A stretch of DNA of 64,000 nucleotides from Bacillota bacterium (GTDB lineage: Bacteria; Bacillota; Sulfobacillia; JAIMAT01). The notes under the pieces were generated by a model. That model ran no database searches. It saw nothing but the letters and a program-made list of their open reading frames with translations, and had not been told where the DNA came from. How positions within the stretch are numbered: position 1 is the stretch's first letter; each line of letters starts with the position of its first letter. Positions 1-8,248 of the stretch are shown in pieces. Location: NCBI GenBank assembly GCA_029960955.1, contig JASBVS010000047.1, positions 1-64,000 of the forward strand, in the 5' to 3' direction. The translations under genes and the position numbers were made by a program.

Positions 1-576
1 GCCGCGCTGCATCGTCGGCGGGACCCACTTGGCGAAGCTGGCCAGATGGCTCCAGAAGGCCATGTAGCCGGTCACCAGGAAGACCAGCGCGGCGAGACCC
101 AGAAGGACCGCGGCGCTCAGCGCCCAGGCGCGCTTCTGCCGCCACTGGATGGCCGGCAGGGTGAGCATGCCCCCCAGGCCGGCGGCGAGGTAGCCCGTGC
201 CGGCGAGGAGCGGCTCTTGCGTCAGGCCGAGGTTGATGATGCGGAGGCCGATGACGACCGCCATGATGCCGCCCCAGAAACCGTAGAGCGCGGGGATGAG
301 CGGTTCCCAGCGCACGGCCAGGGTGATGGCGGCGCCCAGGAAGGCGGCGGAGAGGAAGAGCGCCGGTTCGCCGAAGGCGACGTTGTAGCTTCCCGGCAGC
401 GGCCAGTTGACCAGCATGGGCACCGAGGTGGCCAGGCCCACCAGCCCGGCGGCGAAGAAGCCGGCCGCCCACGGCTCGCGCTCGTCCGGCCCGGGGTTCT
501 TGTACAGGTAGTGGGCCAGGATGACGAAGCCGGCGGCCATGCCCACCAGCATGACGCCGGCGTAGTCGATGAACAT
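1..576 (-). CDS. DUF981 family membrane protein (3' end cut by window edge)
   Basis: The frame opens with ATG at 576 (MFIDYAGVMLVGMAAGF...), preceded by a purine-rich ribosome binding site (GGGGGGAGAGG), and is still open at base 1, so 192 codons are visible. The protein is a chain of hydrophobic helices with short loops, and the start with its following YKNPGPDEREPWAAGFF stretch resembles the DUF981 family of small polytopic membrane proteins, whose function is unknown. The carboxyl end is missing. Nothing in the neighbourhood reveals a role. Family assignment rests on recalled similarity. Confidence 0.7.
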   Translation of the reverse strand, partial: MFIDYAGVMLVGMAAGFVILAHYLYKNPGPDEREPWAAGFFAAGLVGLATSVPMLVNWPLPGSYNVAFGEPALFLSAAFLGAAITLAVRWEPLIPALYGFWGGIMAVVIGLRIINLGLTQEPLLAGTGYLAAGLGGMLTLPAIQWRQKRAWALSAAVLLGLAALVFLVTGYMAFWSHLASFAKWVPPTMQRG

Positions 577-780
577 CGCGCCTCTCCCCCCTTGAAGCTC
601 TCCCGTCGGGGCCGGCTTCCCGGCGCAGTACCATCCTTTCCAGCCGGGGCCCGCTCGTTGCATATTTTCGCACGTCCGAACCATGGGATCGGACGCGGCG
701 CCCCGGCCCTTGAGCCCGGTTATGCTAGATCAGAGGCTTCCTCCGGGCGCCACCGGAGGAAGGAGCGAGGGGACGTCGCC

Positions 781-1149
781 GTGCCGATCCGCCTGATCTG
801 GCTCCTGATCGCCACCCTGCTCGGCAACGTCGTCACCTGGGCGGACCAGATCGCCCGCGCGAGGGAGGCCGGCTGGCCGGAGCGCCGGCTGGCGCAGCGG
901 ATCGCGGAGAGCGCGCGGGCGATGCGCGAGGACGCCATGGCCCAGGCGCAGGCCGCGGACGAGGTGGCGGCGAGCGAAGAGCCTTACCGATACGAAGAGG
1001 ACGAGGAGGCGGACCCCGGCGAGGAGGCGACGGCCCCCGTCACGGTGCCGCAGCGGAACCCGTGGCGGACCGTCGCCTTCGTCGCCCTGGGGCTCCTCGC
1101 CCTCACCTACCTCGGCTTCTGGATCGGCGCGGGCCTGGTCCACGGCTAG
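781..1149 (+). CDS. Small membrane protein of unknown function (122 aa)
   Basis: The GTG start at 781 follows a GAGGGGAC ribosome-binding sequence about eight bases upstream. The protein has a hydrophobic N-terminal segment (residues about 4-18), a charged middle rich in Glu, Ala and Arg, and a second hydrophobic helix near residues 98-117. That gives two membrane passes with a soluble charged loop. No family is recognised. The reading frame stays open far upstream, but that part is an artefact overlapping the DUF981 gene. Its stop codon overlaps the stop of the convergent RND gene by three bases. The two helices and a plausible start argue for a real gene. Confidence 0.55.
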   Translation: MPIRLIWLLIATLLGNVVTWADQIARAREAGWPERRLAQRIAESARAMREDAMAQAQAADEVAASEEPYRYEEDEEADPGEEATAPVTVPQRNPWRTVAFVALGLLALTYLGFWIGAGLVHG

Positions 1150-4100
1150 GAGCCGGGCTGCCGCAGGACCTCCTCCAGCGCCCGGGCCACGCGCGGGTCG
1201 CTCAGGAGCCTGCGCAGGCGCGCCAGGCTCTCCGGGGAGAGCTGGTCGGCGAGGGGCGGCTGCCGGCGGGCGGGGCGCCGCTCCTTCCTGTAGGCGGGGT
1301 CGAGGAGCGAGTAGACCGTCGGCACCACCAGCAGCGTCAGGAGGGTGGCCGTGAAGAGGCCGCCGATGACGACGACGCCCAGCGGCTGGAGAAGTTTGAT
1401 GCCCGTGCCGCCCAGGCCGAAGGCGACCGGCAGCATGCCCAGGGCGGCCGCCAGCGCCGTCATCAGGACGGGGCGGGCGCGGACGGCGGCGCCCAGGACG
1501 ATGGCCTCGCGGACGCCGTAGCCGGACTCGCGCAGCTGCTTGATCAGGTCGATCATGACGATCCCGTTCCGCACCACGATCCCGACGAGCAGGATCACCC
1601 CCAGGAAGACGGTGACGCTGAAGCGCATCCCCGTCGCCCAGAGCGAGGCCAGGACGCCCGCGCCCGCCAGCGGCAGCGAGAGCAGGATGACGAAGGGATG
1701 GAGGTAGGACTCGAACTCGCCCGCCATGATGAGGAAGACCAGGACGACGGCCAGGGCGAGGACCAGGGAGAGCCCGGAGAAGGCTTCCAGCATCAGGTTG
1801 GCCACGCCCTGGTACTGGACGGTCATGTCGGCCGGCAGGTGGAGGCCGGCGAGCGCCCGGTCGATGTCGCCGACCATGCCGCCCTGGTCGCGGTTCTGGT
1901 AAAGGAGCGTGATCGTGGCGGCGGGGTGCTGGTCGATGCGGACGACCGAGACCGGCCCCCGGCCCTCCCGAACCGTGGCGATGTCGCCGAGGCGGACCGC
2001 GGCCGGAGCAGGCGTCGCCGCGGCCGGAGCCGCACCGGCCGGGGCCGAGACCGCCGGCACGGGCGGGCGGGCGACGGGAATGCGGAGGTCGGCGATGCGG
2101 GCGGGCGAGTTGCGGTCCTCGGGGCGCAGCTGGAGCCAGATGTCGTAGGTCTGGCCCCCCTGCTCCAGGTGCGTCACCTGCTCGCCGCGCAGCGCCGGGT
2201 CGAGGAGCAGGCCGACCTGGGCGGGCGTCAGCCCGTAGGCGGCCGCCTTGGCCCGGTCGACCTGGATCTCCATGTCCGGGATCGACTGGCTCAGGTTGTC
2301 GGTGACGCGGAGAACGCCGTCCAGGCCGGCGAGGCGGTCGCGGATGCGCGGCACCCAGCGGTCGACCTGCGCGGCGTCCGGCGCGCTCACCTGGATCTGG
2401 ATGGCGCTCGCCTGGGCGCCCAGCATCTGCACCATGGGCGAGATCAGGTTGAAGGTGGCGGTCGCGGGCGGCGCGGCGCGCTCGACGGGGGCGCGCAGGC
2501 GGTCCATCACCGTCTGCGGGCGGACGCCGTCGCGGACCGTGACCGTCATCATGGCCAGCGGGCTTCCTCCCGTCGCCTGGCCGAGGATGGCGAGCCCCTG
2601 GCTGCCGCCGACCTGGGAGACGACCTGGCGGACGTCGCCGTCGCGGCGGAGGACGGCCTCCACCTGCCGCACCTTGCTGTCGACCGCCGCCAGCGAGGCC
2701 GAGGCGGGCATCTGCAGGACCAGCTGGAACTGGTTCTGCTGGGTCGAGGGGAGGAACTCGCTGCCCAGGTGCGGGAGCGCCAGGAGGCTGAGGCCGAGCA
2801 GGGCCGCCGCGCCCAGGAGGACGGCCCAGCGCCGGTCCAGCGCCCACTCGAGGAGGGCGCGGTAGGCGGTGGTCAGGCGGTTGCGCGGCAGGATGCCCTC
2901 GCCCGCCCGCCGGCCGGCCGGTCGCAGGACGCGCGCGGCCACCATGGGCACCACGCCCAGGGAGACGGCCAGCGAGACGAGCACCGAGCCGGCCACGGCG
3001 ATCGCCAGCTCCCGGAAGATGATGTTGGCGATGCCGGAGACGAAGACGATGGGCAGGAAGACGGCCACGATCGCCAGGGTGGAGGCGGCCACCGCCACCG
3101 CCACTTCCTGCGTCCCCTCCACCGCCGCCTGCGCGGGCGACTTCCCCCTCTCCAGGTGCCGCTCGATGGCCTCCAGGACGACGATGGCGTCGTCGACGAT
3201 CAGGCCGACGGCCAGCGAGAGGCCGCCCAGCGTCAGCAGGTTGAGGCTCATCCCGAGCAGGTAGAGGACGAGGAAGGCGGCGATCACCGAGACGGGGATG
3301 GAGATGGCGGCGATCAGCGCCGTCCGCGCCCGGCGCAGGAAGAGCCCGATGACCAGCACCGCCATGACCGCGCCGATGACCAGGTCGCGGACCAGGTCCT
3401 GGATGGAGCTGCGCACGATCTCGGCCGAGTCCAGCACCTTGGTGAAGCGCAGGTGGTTCTGGGCGGCCAGCTGGTCGATCTCCTTCTGGACCGCGTCGGC
3501 GGTCGCCACCGTGTTGGCGTCCGACTGCTTGAAGACCATCAGCGCCACGGTGGGCTGCCCGTTCAGCTGCGCGTAGGAGGCGGGCTCGGCCGGCGCCAGG
3601 CGGACGTCCGCCACGTCCTCCAACCGGAGCGGCGCGAGCAACGGTCGGCCGCCCGGCCCCGCGCCGGCGACGCGCTGGCCGACGACCAGCTGCCTGAGCG
3701 GGTCGAGGCTCGGAAGGCTGTTGCTCAGCCGCAGGCTCCAGCTCTGCGACCCGCGCGTGACGGTTCCCAGCGGGTAGTCGAGGTTCGAGGCCTGGATGGC
3801 CTGCTCGACCTGGAGCGGGCTGAGGCCGTACCGGGCCAGGTCGGCCTCCCGCATCTGGACCTGCACCTGGAGCGGCCGGTCGCCGGCGAGCTCCACGCTG
3901 GCCACGCCGTCCACGCCCTGCAGCTGGGGGACGACGCGCTCCTGCAGGAGCCCGGTGACCGCCTCCAGGCTGGCGCCGCGCTCGGAGCGGACCACGTACT
4001 CGAGGATGGGCATCGCGGTCGGGTCGAACTTGCCGATCACCGGGCGCCGGGCGTCGGCGGGCAGGTCGGCCTGGTCGATGCGCGTGCGAAGCTCCTCGAT

Positions 4101-4415
4101 GTCGCGGTTGACGTCGCTTCCCCAGTTGAACTGGAGGACCATCAGGGAGACGCTCTCCTGCGAGACCACCTGCATCTGGCTGAGCGCCGGCGTGGTGGCC
4201 GCCGCCTTCTGGAGGGGATCCGAGACCAGGCTGCGAACCTCGTCGCTCGAGGCGCCGGGCAGGACCGTGGTGACGGTCGCCAGGGGCGGGTTGAGGTTGG
4301 GCAGCAGCTCGTTGGGCAGGAGCGTGAGCGAGACGACGCCCAGGACGGCGACCACCGCCACCAGCACGGTGATGAAGACGGGACGGCGGATCACCTGGCG
4401 CAGGAAGGACGACAC
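1146..4415 (-). CDS. RND-family multidrug efflux permease (AcrB/SwrC-like)
   Basis: At 1089 residues this has the normal length of a hydrophobe/amphiphile efflux RND pump, which exports lipophilic compounds using proton motive force. It starts MSSFLRQVIRRPVFITVLVAV, the usual amphipathic helix followed by TM1, and shows the duplicated architecture of six membrane helices and a large extracytoplasmic loop in each half. The GLIVDDAIVVLEAIER stretch in the first half corresponds to the TM4 motif holding the proton-relay aspartates of AcrB. The matching region of the second half reads VGIVVRNGIVMIDLIKQ, without the AcrB Lys940 motif, as is common in Gram-positive SwrC-type pumps. No membrane-fusion protein gene is adjacent. 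The divergent regulator at 4526 and a shared operator probably control it. Confidence 0.9.
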   Translation of the reverse strand: MSSFLRQVIRRPVFITVLVAVVAVLGVVSLTLLPNELLPNLNPPLATVTTVLPGASSDEVRSLVSDPLQKAAATTPALSQMQVVSQESVSLMVLQFNWGSDVNRDIEELRTRIDQADLPADARRPVIGKFDPTAMPILEYVVRSERGASLEAVTGLLQERVVPQLQGVDGVASVELAGDRPLQVQVQMREADLARYGLSPLQVEQAIQASNLDYPLGTVTRGSQSWSLRLSNSLPSLDPLRQLVVGQRVAGAGPGGRPLLAPLRLEDVADVRLAPAEPASYAQLNGQPTVALMVFKQSDANTVATADAVQKEIDQLAAQNHLRFTKVLDSAEIVRSSIQDLVRDLVIGAVMAVLVIGLFLRRARTALIAAISIPVSVIAAFLVLYLLGMSLNLLTLGGLSLAVGLIVDDAIVVLEAIERHLERGKSPAQAAVEGTQEVAVAVAASTLAIVAVFLPIVFVSGIANIIFRELAIAVAGSVLVSLAVSLGVVPMVAARVLRPAGRRAGEGILPRNRLTTAYRALLEWALDRRWAVLLGAAALLGLSLLALPHLGSEFLPSTQQNQFQLVLQMPASASLAAVDSKVRQVEAVLRRDGDVRQVVSQVGGSQGLAILGQATGGSPLAMMTVTVRDGVRPQTVMDRLRAPVERAAPPATATFNLISPMVQMLGAQASAIQIQVSAPDAAQVDRWVPRIRDRLAGLDGVLRVTDNLSQSIPDMEIQVDRAKAAAYGLTPAQVGLLLDPALRGEQVTHLEQGGQTYDIWLQLRPEDRNSPARIADLRIPVARPPVPAVSAPAGAAPAAATPAPAAVRLGDIATVREGRGPVSVVRIDQHPAATITLLYQNRDQGGMVGDIDRALAGLHLPADMTVQYQGVANLMLEAFSGLSLVLALAVVLVFLIMAGEFESYLHPFVILLSLPLAGAGVLASLWATGMRFSVTVFLGVILLVGIVVRNGIVMIDLIKQLRESGYGVREAIVLGAAVRARPVLMTALAAALGMLPVAFGLGGTGIKLLQPLGVVVIGGLFTATLLTLLVVPTVYSLLDPAYRKERRPARRQPPLADQLSPESLARLRRLLSDPRVARALEEVLRQPGS

Positions 4416-4451
4416 GCCAAGAGCCCCCTCTCCCCCGCGGGGAAACTCCGG

Positions 4452-4500
4452 TTCGCAACGCGACCGGCGACAGTCTACACTGTTTCTTGGGGTTTTTGCA
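4452..4500. promoter_or_regulatory. Overlapping divergent promoters with 14-bp palindromic operator
   Basis: A perfect inverted repeat ACAGT-CTAC-ACTGT occupies 4470-4483. Rightward, TTCGCA (4452-4457) and TACACT (4476-4481) are separated by 18 bases and would drive the regulator. Leftward, TGCAAA (4495-4500) and TAGACT (4472-4477) are separated by 17 bases and would drive the RND pump. The palindrome covers both -10 elements, the layout expected for a self-regulating repressor. The sequences are seen directly; binding is inferred. Confidence 0.6.
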
Positions 4501-4525
4501 GGGTGGCGGACGGGGGAGGGAAGGC

Positions 4526-5242
4526 ATGCGGTTGACGCCGAGACGGCTCGAGCTGCTCCGCTCGGTGGCGGAGCTGTACGTCAGGAGCCGGCTTCCTGTC
4601 CACTACGAGGCGCTGGCCCGGCGGCTGGGCATCAGCAAGTGGACGGCCTACGAGACGCTGAAGCAGCTGGAGACGCTGGGGCTGGTGCTGCGCGAGTACG
4701 GGCGCGAGGAGGGGCGGCACGGCCGCCCGCCCGTGCTCTTCCGGCCCAGCGAGGCGGCGCGGCGGCTGCTGGGCCTGCCGGGCGAGGCGGCCCCGGCGCC
4801 CTCCTCGCCCGCCGCCGCCCTCGCCTCTCCCGAGGGCCGGGCGGAGCGGCTGGAGGAGCTCTTCGCGCGCTGGGTGGGCGCCGAGGAGCCCGTCGACCAG
4901 CTGCGGGAGCTCCTCGCGGGGCTGGCTTCCTCCCGCGAGCCGCTGGAGGCGGCGGTGCGGACGCTGGCGGCGGCCCTGCTGCTCCTGCGCCTGGTCGACC
5001 TCGACGTGGGCGAGCTGGTCGCCGCCTCGCGCCGGCTGGTCCTCCCCCAGGCGCGCCTGGCCTTCGCCCTGGGCGCCGCCAGCGCGCTCCTGGCAGGCCG
5101 CGCGCGGCGACTCCGCAGCGGCCTCCGCCGTCCCCTGGAGGAGGCGCTGGGAAGCCTGGCGGACCGGCTGGACCAGCTGGCGCCGGGCGACGTTCACTGC
5201 CTCTCGCGCCTGCTGGAGGCGGTACCTCCCCGGGCGACGTAG
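4526..5242 (+). CDS. Winged-helix transcriptional regulator of the RND pump
   Basis: The chosen ATG at 4526 follows GGGGGAGGGAAGGC, a much better start than the GTG-type codons further upstream, and gives 238 residues. The N-terminal 70 residues form a helix-turn-helix (LARRLGISKWTAYETLKQLETLGLV) followed by a wing rich in Gly and Arg, as in MarR/LexA-like winged-helix proteins. The remainder is a Leu- and Ala-rich helical domain without recognised motif, perhaps for dimerisation or ligand binding. It is divergent from the efflux gene, and the shared palindrome at 4470-4483 suggests it represses both. The helix-turn-helix is clear; the precise family and the ligand are not. Confidence 0.75.
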   Translation: MRLTPRRLELLRSVAELYVRSRLPVHYEALARRLGISKWTAYETLKQLETLGLVLREYGREEGRHGRPPVLFRPSEAARRLLGLPGEAAPAPSSPAAALASPEGRAERLEELFARWVGAEEPVDQLRELLAGLASSREPLEAAVRTLAAALLLLRLVDLDVGELVAASRRLVLPQARLAFALGAASALLAGRARRLRSGLRRPLEEALGSLADRLDQLAPGDVHCLSRLLEAVPPRAT

Positions 5243-5244
5243 GC

Positions 5245-5272
5245 GCGCCGGTTCCGCCCGGGCGGCCGGCGC
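5245..5272. terminator. Probable bidirectional stem-loop between convergent genes
   Basis: GCGCCGG (5245-5251) pairs with CCGGCGC (5266-5272), and the enclosed bases contain the perfect palindrome CCGCCCGGGCGG (5254-5265). It sits in the 61-base gap between the ends of the regulator and the ABC permease. There is no T-run, so intrinsic termination is only likely. Confidence 0.4.
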
Positions 5273-5303
5273 TCCCCTCTCCCTCCCGCCGCACCCGGAC
5301 TTC

Positions 5304-6191
5304 TCAGCCGATCTCGCGCCCGCGGAAGAGCGCCCAGCCGCCGGCCAGCGCCGCCGCGAGGTAGCCCAGCGCCCAGAGGGTGAGCGCGCCGCTGGGCCCC
5401 GAGGCGCCGCCGCCCAGAGGCCCGGTCGCCATCCCGGCCAGGGGGTTGGCGCCGGCCATCAGGTTGGCCGCCCGGGCGTAGAGGCCGCTGGCGGGAAAGA
5501 GGAGCATGAGCACCGTCGAGAGGTTCTCCAGCGTCCGGCTGCCGTCGCTGAGGAAGCCGGCGAGGAAGCCCAGGAATTCGCCCACCAGCGAGAGCCCGTA
5601 GAGGAAGACGGTGGCGACCACCGTCGCCAGCGGAGCCAGGCGGGTGCCCAGGAGGAGCGCCACGGCCAGCGTCACCCAGCCCTCGAGGAGGACGAGGGCG
5701 GCCGCCCGGGACCAGGCGAGCGGCGCCACCCCTGCGGCCAGCCGCGTCAGCCCCATCACCCCCAGGACGAGGCCGCCGAGCACCCCGGTCAGCACGAGAG
5801 CCACGCCGAACGCCTTTCCGAGGAACCACTCCGCGCGCGAGAGGGGCCGTGCCAGCGTGGCCAGCGCCACCTGGGCCTCCAGCTCGCCGGCCGTGGCCCC
5901 CGCCCCCAGCACCGCGGCCAGCGCCACGCCCACCAGCGAGGCGAGCCAGAGCGCCAGGGGGGCGAAGCCCTGCACCAGCATCTGGCGCTCGAGGGCGGCG
6001 GCCGGGTCCGGCGTCCCGCCGGGCGCGGCGCCGGTCGTCCCCAGCCGCGCCACCGCGGCGTGAAGCCCCCAGCCGTAGAGGCCGAGCAGGAGCAGGCCGA
6101 CGCCCGCGCCGATCCAGGCGAGGCGGTTGCGCACCGCCTCCCGCGCGGCGTAGCGCGCCATCTCGAGGAAGGAACGGGGGCGGCGGGTCAC
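5304..6191 (-). CDS. ABC-2 type transporter permease
   Basis: A 295-residue protein with about six hydrophobic segments, beginning with MTRRPRSFLEMARYAAREAVRNRLAWIGAGVG, the arginine-rich amphipathic start followed by TM1 typical of ABC-2 permeases. Its GTG start at 6191 overlaps the stop of the ATPase gene in a GTGA junction, so the two are translationally coupled and almost certainly form one exporter in the cytoplasmic membrane. The substrate cannot be told; related systems export drugs, bacteriocins or lipids. The final residues end shortly before the convergent regulator. Confidence 0.85.
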   Translation of the reverse strand: MTRRPRSFLEMARYAAREAVRNRLAWIGAGVGLLLLGLYGWGLHAAVARLGTTGAAPGGTPDPAAALERQMLVQGFAPLALWLASLVGVALAAVLGAGATAGELEAQVALATLARPLSRAEWFLGKAFGVALVLTGVLGGLVLGVMGLTRLAAGVAPLAWSRAAALVLLEGWVTLAVALLLGTRLAPLATVVATVFLYGLSLVGEFLGFLAGFLSDGSRTLENLSTVLMLLFPASGLYARAANLMAGANPLAGMATGPLGGGASGPSGALTLWALGYLAAALAGGWALFRGREIG

Positions 6192-7111
6192 GGGCGACCT
6201 TCCTCCAGCGCCTGGACGAAGAACTCCTCCAGCGTCTCGCCGCGCGGCTCGAGCCGGTAGAGGCGGGCGCCCGCCTCCGCCACGGCCCGCGCCAGCACCG
6301 GCAGCGCCTCGCGGTCCGGCACGGCCAGCTCGACGCGGCCGCCCTCCCGGGCGAGGAGGCTGCCGGCGCGGCCCAGCGCCTCCAGCAGCGGCGGTTCGAG
6401 CGGCTCCGCCTCGACCACGACGCGGAGGCGCCGCTGGAGAAGATCCGCCAGCGCGCCCTGGCGCAGGAGGCGGCCGCGGTCGATGACGGCCACGTGGTCC
6501 GAGACGCGCTCCACCTCGCCGAGCAGGTGCGAGTTGAGAAAGACGGTGGCGCCGCGGCGGCGCTCCTCGAGGATGAGGTCGCGGACGAGCAGCCGCCCCA
6601 GCGGGTCGAGCGCCGAGGTCGGCTCGTCCCAGACGAGGAGGCGCGGCTCGCCCAGCAGCGAGACGGCCAGCCCGAGCCGTTGCTGCATGCCCTTGGAGTA
6701 GCCGCGGATGCGCCGCCCGGCCGCCTCCTCCAGGCCGACGCGACGGAGCGCCAGCGCCGCCTGCTCGCGGGCGCGCGCGGGCGGCAGACCCAGCAGCCGC
6801 GCGTGGTGCTCCAGCAGCTCGCGACCGCTCATCCAGCCCGGATAGGCGAACCGCTCGGGCAGGAAGCCGACGCCCTCGCGCGCCTCCGGCCGCCCCGCCG
6901 GGCGCCCGAAAAGGCGCGCCTCGCCCTCGTCCGGCGGCAGGAGCCCGAGGAGGATGCGCACCAGGGTGCTCTTCCCCGCCCCGTTGGGCCCGAGGAAGCC
7001 GAAGACCACGCCGGGCGGCACGGCCAGGTCGACGCCGTCCAGCGCAACCTTCGACCCGTAGCGCCGGGTGAGCCCGCGCGCCTCGACGGCCGGCGCCGCC
7101 GCGCCGCTCAC
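6188..7111 (-). CDS. ABC transporter ATP-binding protein (ABC-2 exporter)
   Basis: The start is the GTG at 7111, overlapping the upstream stop as GTGA; the frame is open further upstream but that part is out-of-frame noise. The 307-residue product has Walker A (GPNGAGKST), a signature region at YSKGMQQRLGLAVSLL, Walker B (RLLVWDEPTSALDP) and the switch histidine (FLNSHLLGEV). The last 90 residues form a C-terminal extension of the CcmA/DrrA type. It energises the permease encoded immediately downstream. Confidence 0.92.
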   Translation of the reverse strand: MSGAAAPAVEARGLTRRYGSKVALDGVDLAVPPGVVFGFLGPNGAGKSTLVRILLGLLPPDEGEARLFGRPAGRPEAREGVGFLPERFAYPGWMSGRELLEHHARLLGLPPARAREQAALALRRVGLEEAAGRRIRGYSKGMQQRLGLAVSLLGEPRLLVWDEPTSALDPLGRLLVRDLILEERRRGATVFLNSHLLGEVERVSDHVAVIDRGRLLRQGALADLLQRRLRVVVEAEPLEPPLLEALGRAGSLLAREGGRVELAVPDREALPVLARAVAEAGARLYRLEPRGETLEEFFVQALEEGRP

Positions 7112-7959
7112 TTCGCCCGCACGGAGGCCGCCACGGCCAGGAGCGTCTCGCGGCTGACGCCCTGCCCGCCCAGGCGGAGGACGCTGCCGTCGGGCTCGAG
7201 CCAGAGAAGCCCGGCCGAGCCCGTGGCCGGATCGGCCAGGTAGAGCGCGTCGAGCGCGCCCGGCACGCTCGCCCGCTGGCTGACCGTCCCCTTGGAGACG
7301 GGCACCGGCAGCGTCTCCCGCCAGTCCCCTATCGCCTGCAGCTGCTGGCGCAGGTCGGCGGGCATGCCGGGCATCTGCAGGAGGAGCTGCTGCAGGAAGC
7401 GGGCGTCCAGGCCGGGCGGGCCGTCGATCTGCGGCTGGGCGCCCTGGACGAGCGTCAGCCGCCGGCTGTCCGGCCCGAGCCATTGCGAGACGACGGCGGG
7501 CGGGATGCGCACCGTGAAGGTGGCCCCGTCCAGCGCCTGCGGGAGCTGAGCGTCGCTCCAGCCGGCCTGGCGCAGGTAGCTCTCCAGCTTGGCCCGGTCG
7601 ATCGTCAGGCTGGCCTGCGTCGCTCCGATCACCTGCCAGCCGCCGCTCTCCGCCCATCCCGCGGCCGTCAGGCGGTAGACCGGCGCTCCGCCCAGGAGCG
7701 ACTGCGCCTCCTCGGGCGAGCCGGCCGCCTGGACCCGGCCGCCGCTCACTTCGAAACGCCCGAAGGCGTCGGGGCCCGCCGGCTTCGGCAGCGAGCCGAA
7801 GGCCGCGGGATCAAGGGTGATCGGCTGCAGCCTCTTCGCGTGGAAGAGGTCGAGGAAGGACTGGGCCGCGGCCTGGAGCGGCCGCACCGTGGCCAGCGCC
7901 ACGGCCATGGCCAGCACCAGCGCCAGCGCAGACCCTCTCCATATCCACCGGCTGCGCAA
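7108..7959 (-). CDS. Membrane-anchored extracytoplasmic protein of the ABC-2 operon
   Basis: A TTG at 7959 with a perfect GGAGGT seven bases upstream is preferred over the GTG at 7983, giving 283 residues (RSRWIWRGSALALVLAMAVALATV...). One N-terminal hydrophobic helix is followed by a predicted extracellular domain rich in beta-type alternation, and no further membrane segment. The domain resembles the DUF4367 or outer-lipoprotein-carrier-like regions found on anti-sigma factors, but I cannot assign a family. It is the first gene of a three-gene operon, joined to the ATPase by a GTGA overlap, so it may sense or present the exported compound. Confidence 0.7.
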   Translation of the reverse strand: MRSRWIWRGSALALVLAMAVALATVRPLQAAAQSFLDLFHAKRLQPITLDPAAFGSLPKPAGPDAFGRFEVSGGRVQAAGSPEEAQSLLGGAPVYRLTAAGWAESGGWQVIGATQASLTIDRAKLESYLRQAGWSDAQLPQALDGATFTVRIPPAVVSQWLGPDSRRLTLVQGAQPQIDGPPGLDARFLQQLLLQMPGMPADLRQQLQAIGDWRETLPVPVSKGTVSQRASVPGALDALYLADPATGSAGLLWLEPDGSVLRLGGQGVSRETLLAVAASVRAK

Positions 7960-8248
7960 CGCGCCCACCTCCGCTGCGCCCACTCTACCATGGGCTGACG
8001 GCCGGAAGGAAAGGCGGCCGTCACCGGACGGCGGTCTGCCGTACCGCCCGCCCCGACCGCTCTCGCCTTTCGTCTTTCGTTAAACCGACCCTAACCTGTC
8101 CGCAACCCTTCCGCGTCGGCCATGCGGTAGCATGCCGCCGGCCGCGCCGTCGCCTTGGGCAGAGCTCTGCGGGCCGCGCCGCGGGAGGCGGCTATCCCCC
8201 GGGCGCATCGCGCGCGAATTCGCATGCTGGGCACGGGAGTGAGGATCG
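7960..8248. promoter_or_regulatory. Divergent intergenic control region with two palindromes
   Basis: This gap separates the leftward exporter operon from the rightward sugar-import operon and must hold both promoters. It contains the perfect 12-bp palindrome GCAGAGCTCTGC at 8159-8170 and the 10-bp palindrome GCGAATTCGC at 8214-8223, either of which could be an operator. The GGAGGT at 7967-7972 is the ribosome binding site of the exporter operon. No convincing -35/-10 pair was found for either direction. Confidence 0.35.

Noticed and set aside
730-4535. Very long open frames antisense to or overlapping the RND gene (more than 1000 codons)
   Set aside because: They lack family motifs and are low-complexity runs of Arg, Gly, Pro and Ala. 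The long frames result from few AT-rich stop codons in G+C-rich DNA; the RND protein in the true frame has complete motifs.
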